Of a DNA stretch of 64,000 nt, positions 52,885-62,294 are shown one piece after another. The DNA comes from Geovibrio thiophilus. Lineage in GTDB: Bacteria; Chrysiogenota; Deferribacteres; Deferribacterales; Geovibrionaceae. The first letter of the stretch is position 1. Every line of letters starts with the position of its first letter. The position numbers and the translations under genes were made by a program. The notes beneath the pieces are model-generated. The model was not told the DNA's origin. It was given only the letters and a program-made list of their open reading frames with translations, and made no database searches. The stretch covers positions 1,860,001-1,924,000 of the forward strand of contig NZ_CP035108.1 of NCBI RefSeq assembly GCF_004087915.1. Reading direction: 5' to 3'.

Positions 52885-53838
52885 ATGAAAAAAACAGTTA
52901 TCGGAATCACAATCGGCGATCCCGCCGGAATCGGCGCTGAGATAGCCGCCAAATATGCCCTGAACCAGCCGGAGAATGTGAAAACAGTCTTCATCGGCTT
53001 CCGTTTTATCATGGAGGACGCTTTCAGGAACATCCTCAAGGCAGATATGCCTGAAATAGAAATCATTGAGCCTGACGAAAAAATGGATTTTACCATCGAG
53101 TACGGCAAAATCAAAGAGGAATACGGCAAAGCATCCATGCTCTTTGTTGAAAAAGGCGTACGGCTCGCACAGAAAGGCGTGATTGATGCTGTAGTCACCT
53201 GTCCGATTAATAAAAAATCGATCCGGCTCGGCGGATATAATTTCCCCGGACATACGGAGTTTCTCGGTCACCTGACAGAGACGAAAGACTTCTCCATGCT
53301 CCTTGTCGGCGACAAGGTGCGAACGCTGCTTGCCACAACCCATGTTCCGCTGTGCAATCTCACGGCGCAGCTTGATGTTCATACTGTGCTCACGGCAATA
53401 CGCAACGCGCATAACGCAGGCAGGTTTTTCTGCAAGGACACGCCCAGAATCGCAGTTCTGGGGCTTAATCCCCACGCCGGAGACAACGGAGCCTTGGGCG
53501 ATGAGGAGCAGTATATTATAGCCCCCGCAATAGAGCAGGCTGCGAAGGAAGGCATAAACGCAGGCGGACCCTACCCCGCCGATTCCCTTTTCCCCAAGGT
53601 GCTCAAGGGTGAGTTTGACTTCGTTGTCTGCATGTACCACGATCAGGGGATGATCCCCGTAAAGATGGAATCCTTCGGCAACGCAGTAAACGTTACGCTG
53701 AACCTCCCTATTATACGCACCTCCGTTGACCACGGAACCGCATTTGACATAGCCGGAAAAAACATCGCCTCCCCCTCCTCCCTGTACAGGGCGGTAAAGG
53801 TGGCTGAAGAAATGGTGATTAATGCTCGATCTGCTTAA
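52885..53838 (+). CDS. pdxA: 4-hydroxythreonine-4-phosphate dehydrogenase
   Basis: PdxA oxidises 4-phosphohydroxy-L-threonine in the DXP-dependent route to pyridoxal phosphate. The product is 317 aa from ATG 52885, where homologues begin (GITIGDPAGIGAEIAAKY); in-frame starts at 52849 (TTG) and 52861 (ATG) are possible because the ribosome site (AGGAT) is far from 52885. Metal-binding residues are seen in FPGHTEFLGHLT, LNPHAGDNGALGDEE and MYHDQGMIPVKM. The gene overlaps rsmA by 17 bp, the arrangement found in many proteobacteria. Confidence 0.92.
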   Translation: MKKTVIGITIGDPAGIGAEIAAKYALNQPENVKTVFIGFRFIMEDAFRNILKADMPEIEIIEPDEKMDFTIEYGKIKEEYGKASMLFVEKGVRLAQKGVIDAVVTCPINKKSIRLGGYNFPGHTEFLGHLTETKDFSMLLVGDKVRTLLATTHVPLCNLTAQLDVHTVLTAIRNAHNAGRFFCKDTPRIAVLGLNPHAGDNGALGDEEQYIIAPAIEQAAKEGINAGGPYPADSLFPKVLKGEFDFVVCMYHDQGMIPVKMESFGNAVNVTLNLPIIRTSVDHGTAFDIAGKNIASPSSLYRAVKVAEEMVINARSA

Positions 53839-54625
53839 ACTTTTTAAAGAGGAACAGGGAAGAACGAAAAAAGCGCTCGGACAGCATTTCCTCACCAATA
53901 CCCATATACTCGATCTGATAGTGAGCTCAGCTGAAATCGAAAAAGGCGACCATGTCCTTGAGATAGGTCCCGGCTGCGGTGTGCTCACTCACAAGCTCCT
54001 TGAGGCGGGCGCTAATGTCACGGCGGTGGATATTGACGGTGAGCTTGTTTCGTTTCTCAAGCGCTATCTGCATGTCTACAAAAACTTCCGTGTGATACAC
54101 TCGGATTTCATGGAGTTCGACACATCGGTTCTGGAGACAGACAAACTGAAAATAATCGGCAACCTGCCGTACAACGTATCTGTGGACATTACGGCGAAGT
54201 GTACCGAACTGCACAGCATAACCGACAGAATGATATTCATGTACCAGAAGGAGGTGGCGGACAGGATAGCGGCTAAACCCTGCTCCAAAGCGTACTCCTC
54301 CATATCTGTAATGACCGACTATTTCTATGACAAGAAAAAGATAAAGGACATTTCAGGCGGGAACTTCTTTCCCAATACAAAAGTGTTTTCATCAATACTA
54401 AAGTTCACTCCGCACGCAAAAGCGGATGTGGGGAATGAAAAGGATTTCCTTGCCTTCCTGCGCAGATGCTTCACCCAGAAGCGCAAAACCCTGCGCAACA
54501 ACCTCATGGGAGTGGAGAATCCTGAAGCGATGATAGAAAAAGCCGGACTCAAGCCCCCTATCCGCGCGGAAGAGATGAACCTTGATGATTTCATCCGCCT
54601 TTTCAGGATCATAAATGATAAATAG
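53822..54625 (+). CDS. rsmA: 16S rRNA adenine dimethyltransferase
   Basis: RsmA (KsgA) dimethylates A1518 and A1519 of 16S rRNA. The 267-aa product has the SAM-binding motif VLEIGPGCGVLTHKL, the acidic VDIDGEL, and the catalytic NLPYNVS. KKALGQHFLTN at the N-terminus is the family start. It lies in the overlapping pdxA-rsmA-exonuclease cluster. Confidence 0.95.
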   Translation: MLDLLKLFKEEQGRTKKALGQHFLTNTHILDLIVSSAEIEKGDHVLEIGPGCGVLTHKLLEAGANVTAVDIDGELVSFLKRYLHVYKNFRVIHSDFMEFDTSVLETDKLKIIGNLPYNVSVDITAKCTELHSITDRMIFMYQKEVADRIAAKPCSKAYSSISVMTDYFYDKKKIKDISGGNFFPNTKVFSSILKFTPHAKADVGNEKDFLAFLRRCFTQKRKTLRNNLMGVENPEAMIEKAGLKPPIRAEEMNLDDFIRLFRIINDK

Positions 54626-55232
54626 ACCCATAGAGGAACTCACCTTTACCGTATTCGACACGGAAACCACAGGTATGTCCCCTGAGAAGGGCTCCAGACT
54701 GGTGGAGATCGCCGCTGTGAAAATCGAGCCGAATCTCACGCTGAACCTCCGGAACCGTTTTGAAACGCTCATCGATCCTTGCTGCGAAATACCTTATCAG
54801 GCTTATAAAGTACACGGAATAAGCCGTTCCATGGTACGGGGCAAGCCCACAGCGGAAATGGTCATACCCGAATTTATCAGCTTCGTGGGCGACAGCATAG
54901 TGATAGCTCACAATGCGGGATTCGACTGCAAATTTGTTTACCATACGCTGGAAAAATGTCAACCTTCGCAATGTTTTACCAAAATAATCGACACAATAGG
55001 GCTCGCCAGACTTGCGTTTCCCGGACTGACAAGCTATAGTCTTGACAACCTCATGTCACAATTGGAACTGGATATTCCCGTTCCCGCCGCCTACAGACAC
55101 AGGGCGCTATTTGACGCGGCGCACACGGCGCTGCTCACCGTCCGCTGCTTTGAGGCGCTGCATTCCAAAGGAATGCGCACGTTGAAGGATCTGTTCGGCA
55201 AACAGGGAAGGCTATTCTATAAATGGCTGTGA
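54615..55232 (+). CDS. DnaQ-like DEDDh 3'-5' exonuclease
   Basis: The 205-aa product has ExoI FTVFDTETTGMSP, ExoII around AHNAGFDCKFV and ExoIII HRALFDAAHTALL, so all DEDDh catalytic residues are present. It is close to the epsilon proofreading subunit in size but could be a stand-alone exonuclease. The ATG lies inside the end of rsmA (11-bp overlap). A block of tandem repeats starts 86 bp after its stop. Confidence 0.9.
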   Translation: MINRPIEELTFTVFDTETTGMSPEKGSRLVEIAAVKIEPNLTLNLRNRFETLIDPCCEIPYQAYKVHGISRSMVRGKPTAEMVIPEFISFVGDSIVIAHNAGFDCKFVYHTLEKCQPSQCFTKIIDTIGLARLAFPGLTSYSLDNLMSQLELDIPVPAAYRHRALFDAAHTALLTVRCFEALHSKGMRTLKDLFGKQGRLFYKWL

Positions 55233-55317
55233 TATAAGGATAAACAAGAGAACCTGTTGCAAAAGGAACAAAAAAACAATAAAATCATCAATTGTGTTTG
55301 ATTGTTTTGAACACTGA

Positions 55318-55900
55318 GCGCAGTTTTTCGTGTTACTCGGGAAGGCACAGGATGTGCCGCCGCCGTGCGCAGCGAAGCCTTGCTTTGCAAGGCGCGAGCG
55401 TGTATGCAAAAAACACAGGAAGTAGTTTTTTGTGCCGTAAATTACGATGAGATTGCTTCGCTGTCGCTCGCAATGACAGAAAATTACGTCACTGCGAGGA
55501 GTGAAACGACGCGGCAGTCTCAGCTGTTTTGTCAGAAATCTGAAAAACAGAGCGCAGTTTTTCGCGTTACTCGGGAAGGCACAGGATGTGCCGCCGCCGT
55601 GCGCAGCGAAGCCTTGCTTTGCAAGGCGCGAGCGTGTATGCAAAAAACACAGGAAGTAGTTTTTTGTGCTGTAAATTACGATGAGATTGCTTCGCTGTCG
55701 CTCGCAATGACAGAAAATTACGTCACTGCGAGGAGTGAAACGACGCGGCAGTCTCAGCTGTTTTGTCAGAAATCTGAAAAACAGAGCGCAGTTTTTCGCG
55801 TTACTCGGGAAGGCACAGGATGTGCCGCCGCCGTGCGCAGCGAAGCCTTGCTTTGCAAGGCGCGAGCGTGTATGCAAAAAACACAGGAAGTAGTTTTTTG
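55318..55900. repeat. Tandem repeat of a 234-bp unit, about 2.5 copies
   Basis: Full copies at 55318-55551 and 55552-55785 and a partial copy at 55786-55900 differ at only a few bases (TGTT/CGTT, GCC/GCT). Each contains the dispersed core GCGAAGCC and GGCGCGAGCGTG around a small hairpin (TTGC/GCAA), and the full copies also carry the run TGAGATTGCTTCGCTGTCGC. Because 234 is a multiple of 3, the block stays open for 180-220 codons on both strands; I regard these frames as non-coding. 55233-55317 shows nothing else. Confidence 0.93.
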
Positions 55901-55930
55901 CATTATTAAGTAGAAAGGAGACTAACCCAT

Positions 55931-56779
55931 ATGGGCATAACCGACTTTTTGTTGGAAAAGATCACCAAAGTCAGCTCTCAGAAAAAGGATATGAAAGAAA
56001 ATATATGGAGCAAATGCTCCGGCTGCGGAGAAATAAGCTACCGTCAGGAAATAGAGGACAATTACCAGTGCTGCCCCAAGTGCGACTTTCACTTCCCCGT
56101 CTCCGCAATGCAGAAGATAGAATACATAATAGACCCCCACTCCTTTATAGAGTTTGACGCCGGTATCCGCTCCCTCGACCCGCTTAAATTCAAAGACAGC
56201 AAAAAATACCCCGACAGAATAAAAGCCGCAGTGAAAAAAATGGACATGAACGACGCGTTTGTCGGCGGCATGTGCAAAATCAACGGGCGTGAAGTAAACA
56301 TAGGCGGCATAGAGTTCGGCTTCCTCGGCGGGAGTATGGGCAGCGTTGTGGGTGAAAAAATAACCAGACTGGTTGAAAACGCCGTTAAGCACCGCAGGCA
56401 CGTAATCACCATTTCCTGCTCCGGCGGTGCCAGAATGCAGGAAAGCATACTCTCCCTTATGCAGATGGCAAAAACATCCGCTGCTCTTGCCAAGCTGCGC
56501 ATGGAGGGTTTGGGACATATATCTCTCCTCACAGACCCCACCACAGGCGGCGTTACGGCAAGCTACGCCATGCTCGGCGATGTTATCATAGCCGAACCGA
56601 AGGCGCTTATCTGCTTCGCCGGTCCAAGAGTTATAGAGCAGACTATCAGGCAGAAGCTGCCCGAAGGCTTCCAGCGCTCGGAATTTCTCCTTGAACACGG
56701 GATGGTGGACACAGTTTCCCACCGCAAGCGCTGGAGAAAAGACATGATAAGGATTCTGGACTTCTTCGGTTATAATTAA
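55931..56779 (+). CDS. accD: Acetyl-CoA carboxylase carboxyltransferase subunit beta
   Basis: AccD, with AccA, moves the carboxyl group from biotin to acetyl-CoA for fatty acid synthesis. The 282-aa product has the N-terminal zinc ribbon (IWSKCSGCGEISY, then CCPKCDFHF) and the crotonase-like core (VITISCSGGARMQESILSLM, TDPTTGGVTASYAMLGD). GGAG lies about 12 bases before the ATG. It forms an operon with folC 14 bp downstream, as in many bacteria. Confidence 0.95.
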   Translation: MGITDFLLEKITKVSSQKKDMKENIWSKCSGCGEISYRQEIEDNYQCCPKCDFHFPVSAMQKIEYIIDPHSFIEFDAGIRSLDPLKFKDSKKYPDRIKAAVKKMDMNDAFVGGMCKINGREVNIGGIEFGFLGGSMGSVVGEKITRLVENAVKHRRHVITISCSGGARMQESILSLMQMAKTSAALAKLRMEGLGHISLLTDPTTGGVTASYAMLGDVIIAEPKALICFAGPRVIEQTIRQKLPEGFQRSEFLLEHGMVDTVSHRKRWRKDMIRILDFFGYN

Positions 56780-56793
56780 TAAAGGAAAAAGCC

Positions 56794-57912
56794 ATTAACG
56801 CTTTTGATGAATATTTCAAAAATACGGGTGAGTTCAAAAATCTTGAGCTCACCCTTTCCCGTATTGAAGGGGCATTAGCCGAGGCAGGTTTCAGAGAGGA
56901 AGCGCTGGGCGGAATAATCCATGTGGCGGGCACAAACGGCAAGGGCTCCACATGCCGCTTCACAGCGGATATGCTCAAGACATGCGGTTATAAAACAGCC
57001 CTGTTCACCTCCCCGCACATCCTTAAAGTCAATGAACGCATAGTGTTTGACGGGTACGATATAAGCGATGCGGATTTTGACCGCATATTCCTAAGGTGCG
57101 TGCCGCTCATCAGGAAATACCGTCTTTCATATTTCGAGGCGCTTACTATCACTGCGTTTCTGTATTTTTCAGAACTTAAGCCGGATTTCTCCGTCATAGA
57201 AACGGGGATGGGCGGAAGGTTCGACTCTTCAAATGTTCTGAACGTCAAGCTCCCTGTTATCACTGCCATTGCGAAGGATCACGCCGCTTTTCTGGGCAGT
57301 AACATCTACCGCATAGCTGATGAAAAGCTGGCAATAATAAAGGACAACAAAACCGTGATGCTGGGTATGAACACGCCTTCCGTCACGGACTACATCAGAA
57401 AAGCACTGCCTGATAAAAGAATTATCCTCACTGAGGAGGCAAGCGCAAAAGTGCCTGCTCCATTCGGCAAAAATCTTGCGCTGGCAGAAAACACTGTGAA
57501 GGAGCTGATCGGACACCTGCCCCTGAACTTTATTCCGGTTCTGCCCCCTTGCAGGCTGGAGCGCATAGGCAGGTTCGTTCTTGACGGAGCGCACAACCCT
57601 CACGGTATGCGGGAGCTTGTGAAATCCGCAGACACGGGCAGATTCGGCAGCGTGCTTATTTCCTCCACTGCGGACAGGGACATAAAAAAGCTTGTCGCCC
57701 TTCTCTCCCCTAGGTTCCGGAACATCGTCATAACCGAGATCCCGGACAATGAAAGAAGCCTGCGCCTTCCGCTGGATATAGCGGGAACCGTTCAGGAAAA
57801 AGACGCTGAAAAAGCGCTCAATATAGCGGTTGAACTTGCGGGAAATGCTGATATACTTGTCAGCGGCTCACTTTATTTGTGCGCACACATAAAAAAACTT
57901 CTTTCAGATTAA
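56794..57912 (+). CDS. folC: Folylpolyglutamate synthase / dihydrofolate synthase, apparent ATT start
   Basis: FolC adds glutamate to folates. The frame contains the P-loop HVAGTNGKGSTC, FTSPHILKVNERI, VIETGMGGRFDSSN, KDHAAFLG and LDGAHNPHGM. The open frame runs back to a stop at 56773-56775, and the N-terminal part (FDEYFKNTGEF, LELTLSRIEGAL) matches what FolC needs before the P-loop. No ATG, GTG or TTG occurs in frame until GTG 56923, inside the P-loop strand. ATT at 56794 has AAAGGA 5-10 bases upstream and gives 372 aa, slightly short for the family. The ATT choice is inference. Confidence 0.88.
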   Translation: MNAFDEYFKNTGEFKNLELTLSRIEGALAEAGFREEALGGIIHVAGTNGKGSTCRFTADMLKTCGYKTALFTSPHILKVNERIVFDGYDISDADFDRIFLRCVPLIRKYRLSYFEALTITAFLYFSELKPDFSVIETGMGGRFDSSNVLNVKLPVITAIAKDHAAFLGSNIYRIADEKLAIIKDNKTVMLGMNTPSVTDYIRKALPDKRIILTEEASAKVPAPFGKNLALAENTVKELIGHLPLNFIPVLPPCRLERIGRFVLDGAHNPHGMRELVKSADTGRFGSVLISSTADRDIKKLVALLSPRFRNIVITEIPDNERSLRLPLDIAGTVQEKDAEKALNIAVELAGNADILVSGSLYLCAHIKKLLSD

Positions 57913-57967
57913 TATTTCAGACAAAAGAACCGCAGCAGCGGAAAATGTGTTAAAAAGGGAAACTCGC

Positions 57968-60154
57968 GTGATCAGACTTTTGCTTATTATTCTTTTAATT
58001 ACATACACATCCGCGAGCGCGGCAGAGCTACTGCTCCCCTCCGCGGACACCAAAGTCAGCAATATAACCATTGAATCCGACCATATGCTGGCTCCGGACA
58101 ACACCACGTTTGAAGCGACCGGAAATGTGGTTATCATGAAAGACAACTCCACCCTCACCGCTGACAAGGTTATCTACAACAGGGAAACTGGTCTGTTTGA
58201 CGCCAGCGGAAACGTCCGTCTGAGGGAAGGCGGCAACTTCTTTGACTGCACAAACCTGCTCTACGATTTTGCGCAGGAAAAAGGAACTTTCATAGACGTC
58301 AAAGGGTTTGTGGAGCCCTATCACTACCTTGAGGCGGAAAAGTTTGAACGCACGGGGCAGGAGAGCTTCCTTATAGAAAAAGGACGCTTCACCACCTGCC
58401 CGGGGGAGGTTCCGGACTGGTCATTCACCGCAAGCCGCGCGACAATGGACATAGGAAATTATATCAAGGCGACCAATACCACAGGCTGGATCAAAAGCGT
58501 CCCTGTCCTCTATACTCCTTACATGATTTACCCAATCAAAAAGGATCGTGAAAGCGGTCTTTTGATACCCAAATTAGGTTCCAACTCCGAAAGAGGGAGC
58601 ATGCTCGGTCTGAAATATTTCCGTGATATAAACGTGGATAAGGATGCCACCATTGGCACAAACCTCTACACATCGGGCATTGTCCACTACCTCGGCGAAT
58701 ACAGATACGCCAAAAGCATGAATGAAAATCTGTATATCTACGGGGAATTTATAGATGACTGGGAGAGTGAGTCAGACAAAAGAAGCAGGTATCTCTTTTA
58801 TCAGGATTCAAACTTCAAAATAGGTGACAACACCGAAATATATATTGAAGCCGATTATGTATCGGACTACAGATATTTAAGAGATATAGCCGATACGGAA
58901 ATGGTGGACGACTACGACAACCCCGACAACAAATTCTATGCGGATGTCAGGCTGATCCACAGAACGGAATACGCTGATTTCGGTATACGTTTCAAAAATG
59001 ACATGCAGTTTACGGATATAGACGACGGTTACAAGAAGACCGAAGTTTACCGTCTGCCGAACCTATTTGTGAGAAAAAACCTCCGTAAAGGATTTTTGGG
59101 ACTCAATTATACGGCAGACCTTGACCATGTTCTCTACAGGGAAAAAACTATATATCCTTCCATTAACGGAGCAGATCTGATACTTGAGGACGAATACGAG
59201 CGCATGCACCTCACAACGGAAATATACACTCCCATAAACCTCAAAATAGCCACATTCAAGCCATACGCAGAGATCATCGCCACAAAATGGGACGGTATAG
59301 ACGAAGCACCGAATGTGCATCGAAGCAAAGGGAGCACAATCGCCCAGATAAACGCCGATGATGACTCAATCGAAAGGCTTACATACAGAATAGGCTATGA
59401 AGTCTCCCTTAATGAAATATACAGAAAATATGATAAATTTTCGCACTCCGTATACAACACATTCAGATATGAGCAGATACCGGAGCTTGACCATTCCGCA
59501 ATTCCTGAAAGAATAGAAGGTGACCTCATCGAGGGAACAAAAAGCTATACCTACTTCTTTAAAAACTACTTTGACGCAGATAAATGGAATCTGGACGCAT
59601 CGCTTGAACAGAGTTATGACGCTATGCAGAGCGGCGACCGTCTGCGTCCGATAATCGCAAAAGCAAACTACACCTACGATAAGATGTTTAACGCTTATGT
59701 CAGACACGATTACGACCACAGCGATGCCAATACAGCCCTCCTTCACCAGAGGGTCTCCTTTTCCACAGGTCCGGTTACCTTCAGCGAGGAATATCTTTAT
59801 GAAGATCCTGACTACACGGATGAAACCGAAAACACATCCCTTGAGTTCAGCGTGAGTCTCAGCTTCAAAAAGTTTGACTTCGCCTTCAAGACGCAGACAT
59901 CAGGCATAAACAGCAATCTGTCGCTGGACAATCTGCGGACAATCAGCAACTCCTTCTACGGAACATACAAATCCGGCTGCTGGCACATGGGCATGTCCGT
60001 CACTCAGAAGGAATACAACCCGATTGATGACAAAGGCGGCTACTCCGGCAGAGAGCAGATTATATATTTCGTAATCGGGCTTCAGGGACTCGGAACTTTC
60101 AGAAGCCCTGTATCATCAACTAGATCTTCGGATAGAGTTGACAATTTCTATTAA
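57968..60154 (+). CDS. lptD: LPS assembly outer-membrane protein LptD
   Basis: LptD inserts lipopolysaccharide into the outer leaflet. From GTG 57968 the 728-aa product has a signal peptide (MIRLLLIILLITYTSASAAE), an OstA/LptA-like N-terminal domain (about 45-150: FEATGNVVIMKDNSTLTADK, YNRETGLFDASGNVRLREGG) and a 26-strand-type barrel with alternating aromatic strands. An earlier GTG at 57947 is less likely because AAAAAGGGA lies between the two. The C-terminus is hydrophilic after the last strand. Only one Cys pair candidate is evident, so the classical disulfide pattern is not seen in full. Confidence 0.9.
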   Translation: MIRLLLIILLITYTSASAAELLLPSADTKVSNITIESDHMLAPDNTTFEATGNVVIMKDNSTLTADKVIYNRETGLFDASGNVRLREGGNFFDCTNLLYDFAQEKGTFIDVKGFVEPYHYLEAEKFERTGQESFLIEKGRFTTCPGEVPDWSFTASRATMDIGNYIKATNTTGWIKSVPVLYTPYMIYPIKKDRESGLLIPKLGSNSERGSMLGLKYFRDINVDKDATIGTNLYTSGIVHYLGEYRYAKSMNENLYIYGEFIDDWESESDKRSRYLFYQDSNFKIGDNTEIYIEADYVSDYRYLRDIADTEMVDDYDNPDNKFYADVRLIHRTEYADFGIRFKNDMQFTDIDDGYKKTEVYRLPNLFVRKNLRKGFLGLNYTADLDHVLYREKTIYPSINGADLILEDEYERMHLTTEIYTPINLKIATFKPYAEIIATKWDGIDEAPNVHRSKGSTIAQINADDDSIERLTYRIGYEVSLNEIYRKYDKFSHSVYNTFRYEQIPELDHSAIPERIEGDLIEGTKSYTYFFKNYFDADKWNLDASLEQSYDAMQSGDRLRPIIAKANYTYDKMFNAYVRHDYDHSDANTALLHQRVSFSTGPVTFSEEYLYEDPDYTDETENTSLEFSVSLSFKKFDFAFKTQTSGINSNLSLDNLRTISNSFYGTYKSGCWHMGMSVTQKEYNPIDDKGGYSGREQIIYFVIGLQGLGTFRSPVSSTRSSDRVDNFY

Positions 60155-60166
60155 TACAGGTTAATA

Positions 60167-61222
60167 ATGAATCCTATGAAAAAAACAATCTTATGCTTAT
60201 TAATTACCGCCGTAATCTTTTCTTTCACCGGCAAGACACATGCTGCATTCGTTGAAGGCAGCGGAAGCTCCGTCATACATGACGGCAACGTGAAAGCAGC
60301 GGAACAGAACGCAAGGGAGAGCGCCCTCAAAAGCGCCATGAGAAACTTCTTCTCATCCGCCGATAATACCTCCGTCCCGGAAATAACAAACGAATTTCTC
60401 AAATTTATAACAAGATACAAGATAACAAGCCGATACGTCAGGGATAATACTGTTTTCTGCTCCGTCTCTGCCGATGTGGATGAAATTGCCATGGGCAACA
60501 TAAACTACTACATCAGGGAAGCAACCAACTCGGTAGTGTTTGATATAACCGGCAAGCTGAAGGAGGACCTGAAACCCGCTCTCCTGAAGACTGCGTCAGA
60601 GGTTCTCCAGCAGTACAGATTCACAGCGTCCGACAATCAGAATTTCCTTGCCGAAATGCCTGATAACCCAAAACCTGAGGATATGATTACCGCTTTCGCG
60701 TCCACACCGGTTCAGTACCTTTTTGTTTTCACGCTTAATGCGGCTACCGAACCGGAAGGGGAGATCTTCAGCTGTGAGGCAGAGCTCTATGTAAAGCCTT
60801 ACTCACGGGACAAAGAGTTCCCCGCAGTCAAAGTTACCGGCAAAGCGGTTCAGGAAACGGATGACCTCTGTATCACAGAGGCTTTCAGAAGCTCAGTTAT
60901 CGCCGCTGCGGATTATATAAGAACTAACATTATCCCCCTGCCCGAAACAGTGAACACGGTAACCAAGTACAGTGTAAAGGCGGTTAACTTCGGTAAATTC
61001 GCCGATGTAAAGGCGTTCATGGATTTCCTTAAACGCAGGGAAATAGTTAAGGATTACAATATAAAAACCTTCTCTCTGGAAGAAGCTATATTTGACGCTG
61101 ATACTGTTTTCAGTAAGGATGCGCTGCTGCGCAATCTGGATGAACTGAAAGGAAGGTACGGATACACGGCACGGATCGAAGGGGACGAACTCCTTCTGGA
61201 TTTTTCCGCCGGTGCCGAGTAG
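60167..61222 (+). CDS. Exported protein of unknown function, FlgT/LPP20-like N-terminus
   Basis: The 351-aa product has a signal peptide (about residues 1-26, THA-AF). Residues 38-60 (GNVKAAEQNARESALKSAMR) recall the N-terminal domain of FlgT and LPP20-type lipoproteins, where a helix of this kind is followed by a small alpha-beta domain. The rest, with a repeat-like C-terminal part (FADVKAFMDFLKRREIVKDY), is unrecognised. It lies 12 bp after lptD and 8 bp before the phosphoesterase gene, so a role in the envelope is possible. No flagellar gene is in the window. Confidence 0.75.
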   Translation: MNPMKKTILCLLITAVIFSFTGKTHAAFVEGSGSSVIHDGNVKAAEQNARESALKSAMRNFFSSADNTSVPEITNEFLKFITRYKITSRYVRDNTVFCSVSADVDEIAMGNINYYIREATNSVVFDITGKLKEDLKPALLKTASEVLQQYRFTASDNQNFLAEMPDNPKPEDMITAFASTPVQYLFVFTLNAATEPEGEIFSCEAELYVKPYSRDKEFPAVKVTGKAVQETDDLCITEAFRSSVIAAADYIRTNIIPLPETVNTVTKYSVKAVNFGKFADVKAFMDFLKRREIVKDYNIKTFSLEEAIFDADTVFSKDALLRNLDELKGRYGYTARIEGDELLLDFSAGAE

Positions 61223-61230
61223 AATCTCAT

Positions 61231-62220
61231 ATGATAGAAAAAATACTGCTGGACGTTAAACCTTTCCGCAAGGTGCTGATCCTCACCCACAACAACCCCG
61301 ATCCGGATACCATAGCGGCGGCGGCGGGCATCAAGATGATCCTGAGCCACAAGCTGAAAAAGCGCTGCACTATAGCATACCACGGCATCATCGGCAGGGC
61401 GGAGAACAGGGAGCTTATAAAAACCTGCAAGATAGATATGCACCCCTCCACCAAGCTGAACTTCGCAAGGTACGACTACCTGATTGTGGCGGACACTCAG
61501 CCCAACGCGGGAAACGTCTACATACCCAAAAACATAACGCCCAATGTGGTCATTGACCACCACACATTCAGAGCACAGACAAAATCCACGGAGATTTACG
61601 ATGTACGCCCGGGAACGGGCAGCACAAGTACTATAATAGCCGAATATATGAAGGCTCTGCATCTTGAGCCGGATGTAAACGTGGCAACCGCCCTCTATTA
61701 CGGCATGAAGACCGACACTTTCGGCTCCGGCAGAAGCATCACCCAGCACGATATGGAAATGATGGCGTTCATTTTCCCCCACATCTCCACTCAGAAGCTC
61801 CAAAAGATAGAAAACCCCGAACTGCCCCGCTATTACTTTAAAACAATGAAAAAAGCAATTGAGCAGGCAGAGATCATAGACAGCCTCGTCTTCTGCGATC
61901 TGGGTGAAGTCCGCAATCCGGACCTCATTGCGGAAACAAGCGACTTCATTCTGAGAATGCGTGATGTGAAATGGTCTTTCGTCATAGGACGCATAGACAG
62001 CCAGAGCTACTTCTCCCTGCGCTGTAAATCAGCAAAACAGCTTGTAGGCAGGATAGCGGGGCGAATTGTAAAAGGCATAGGCACAGGCGGCGGACACATG
62101 AAATCCGCAGGCGGACAGATAAACCTTGAAAGCATGCCCTATGAACAGGTTGTGCCTGAGCTGAAAACCCGACTGCTTCAGAGGATAGGCATAACCGGAA
62201 CGGAAATCAAAAAAATCTGA
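61231..62220 (+). CDS. DHH/DHHA1 phosphoesterase, NrnA-like
   Basis: The 329-aa product has the DHH motifs (THNNPDPDTIAAAAG, DTQPNAG and VIDHH) and the DHHA1 motif GTGGGHMKSAGGQ. This is the layout of NrnA oligoribonuclease/pAp phosphatase and of cyclic dinucleotide phosphodiesterases without a sensor domain. Classical NrnA reads DxD in the first motif; here it is NPDPDT. The ribosome site is weak. It may degrade short RNA or pApA/pGpG. Confidence 0.88.
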   Translation: MIEKILLDVKPFRKVLILTHNNPDPDTIAAAAGIKMILSHKLKKRCTIAYHGIIGRAENRELIKTCKIDMHPSTKLNFARYDYLIVADTQPNAGNVYIPKNITPNVVIDHHTFRAQTKSTEIYDVRPGTGSTSTIIAEYMKALHLEPDVNVATALYYGMKTDTFGSGRSITQHDMEMMAFIFPHISTQKLQKIENPELPRYYFKTMKKAIEQAEIIDSLVFCDLGEVRNPDLIAETSDFILRMRDVKWSFVIGRIDSQSYFSLRCKSAKQLVGRIAGRIVKGIGTGGGHMKSAGGQINLESMPYEQVVPELKTRLLQRIGITGTEIKKI

Positions 62221-62294
62221 GCGAATAATCTGAAAAATCATTTTTGAGAAACAAACACAATTACTTTAAATGGAGTTCCGGTTGTATATCGGAC

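Noticed and set aside
52855-53988. A 377-codon minus-strand frame antisense to pdxA
   Set aside because: It is a shadow of pdxA and rsmA, with low-complexity Cys/His-rich sequence and no family motif.
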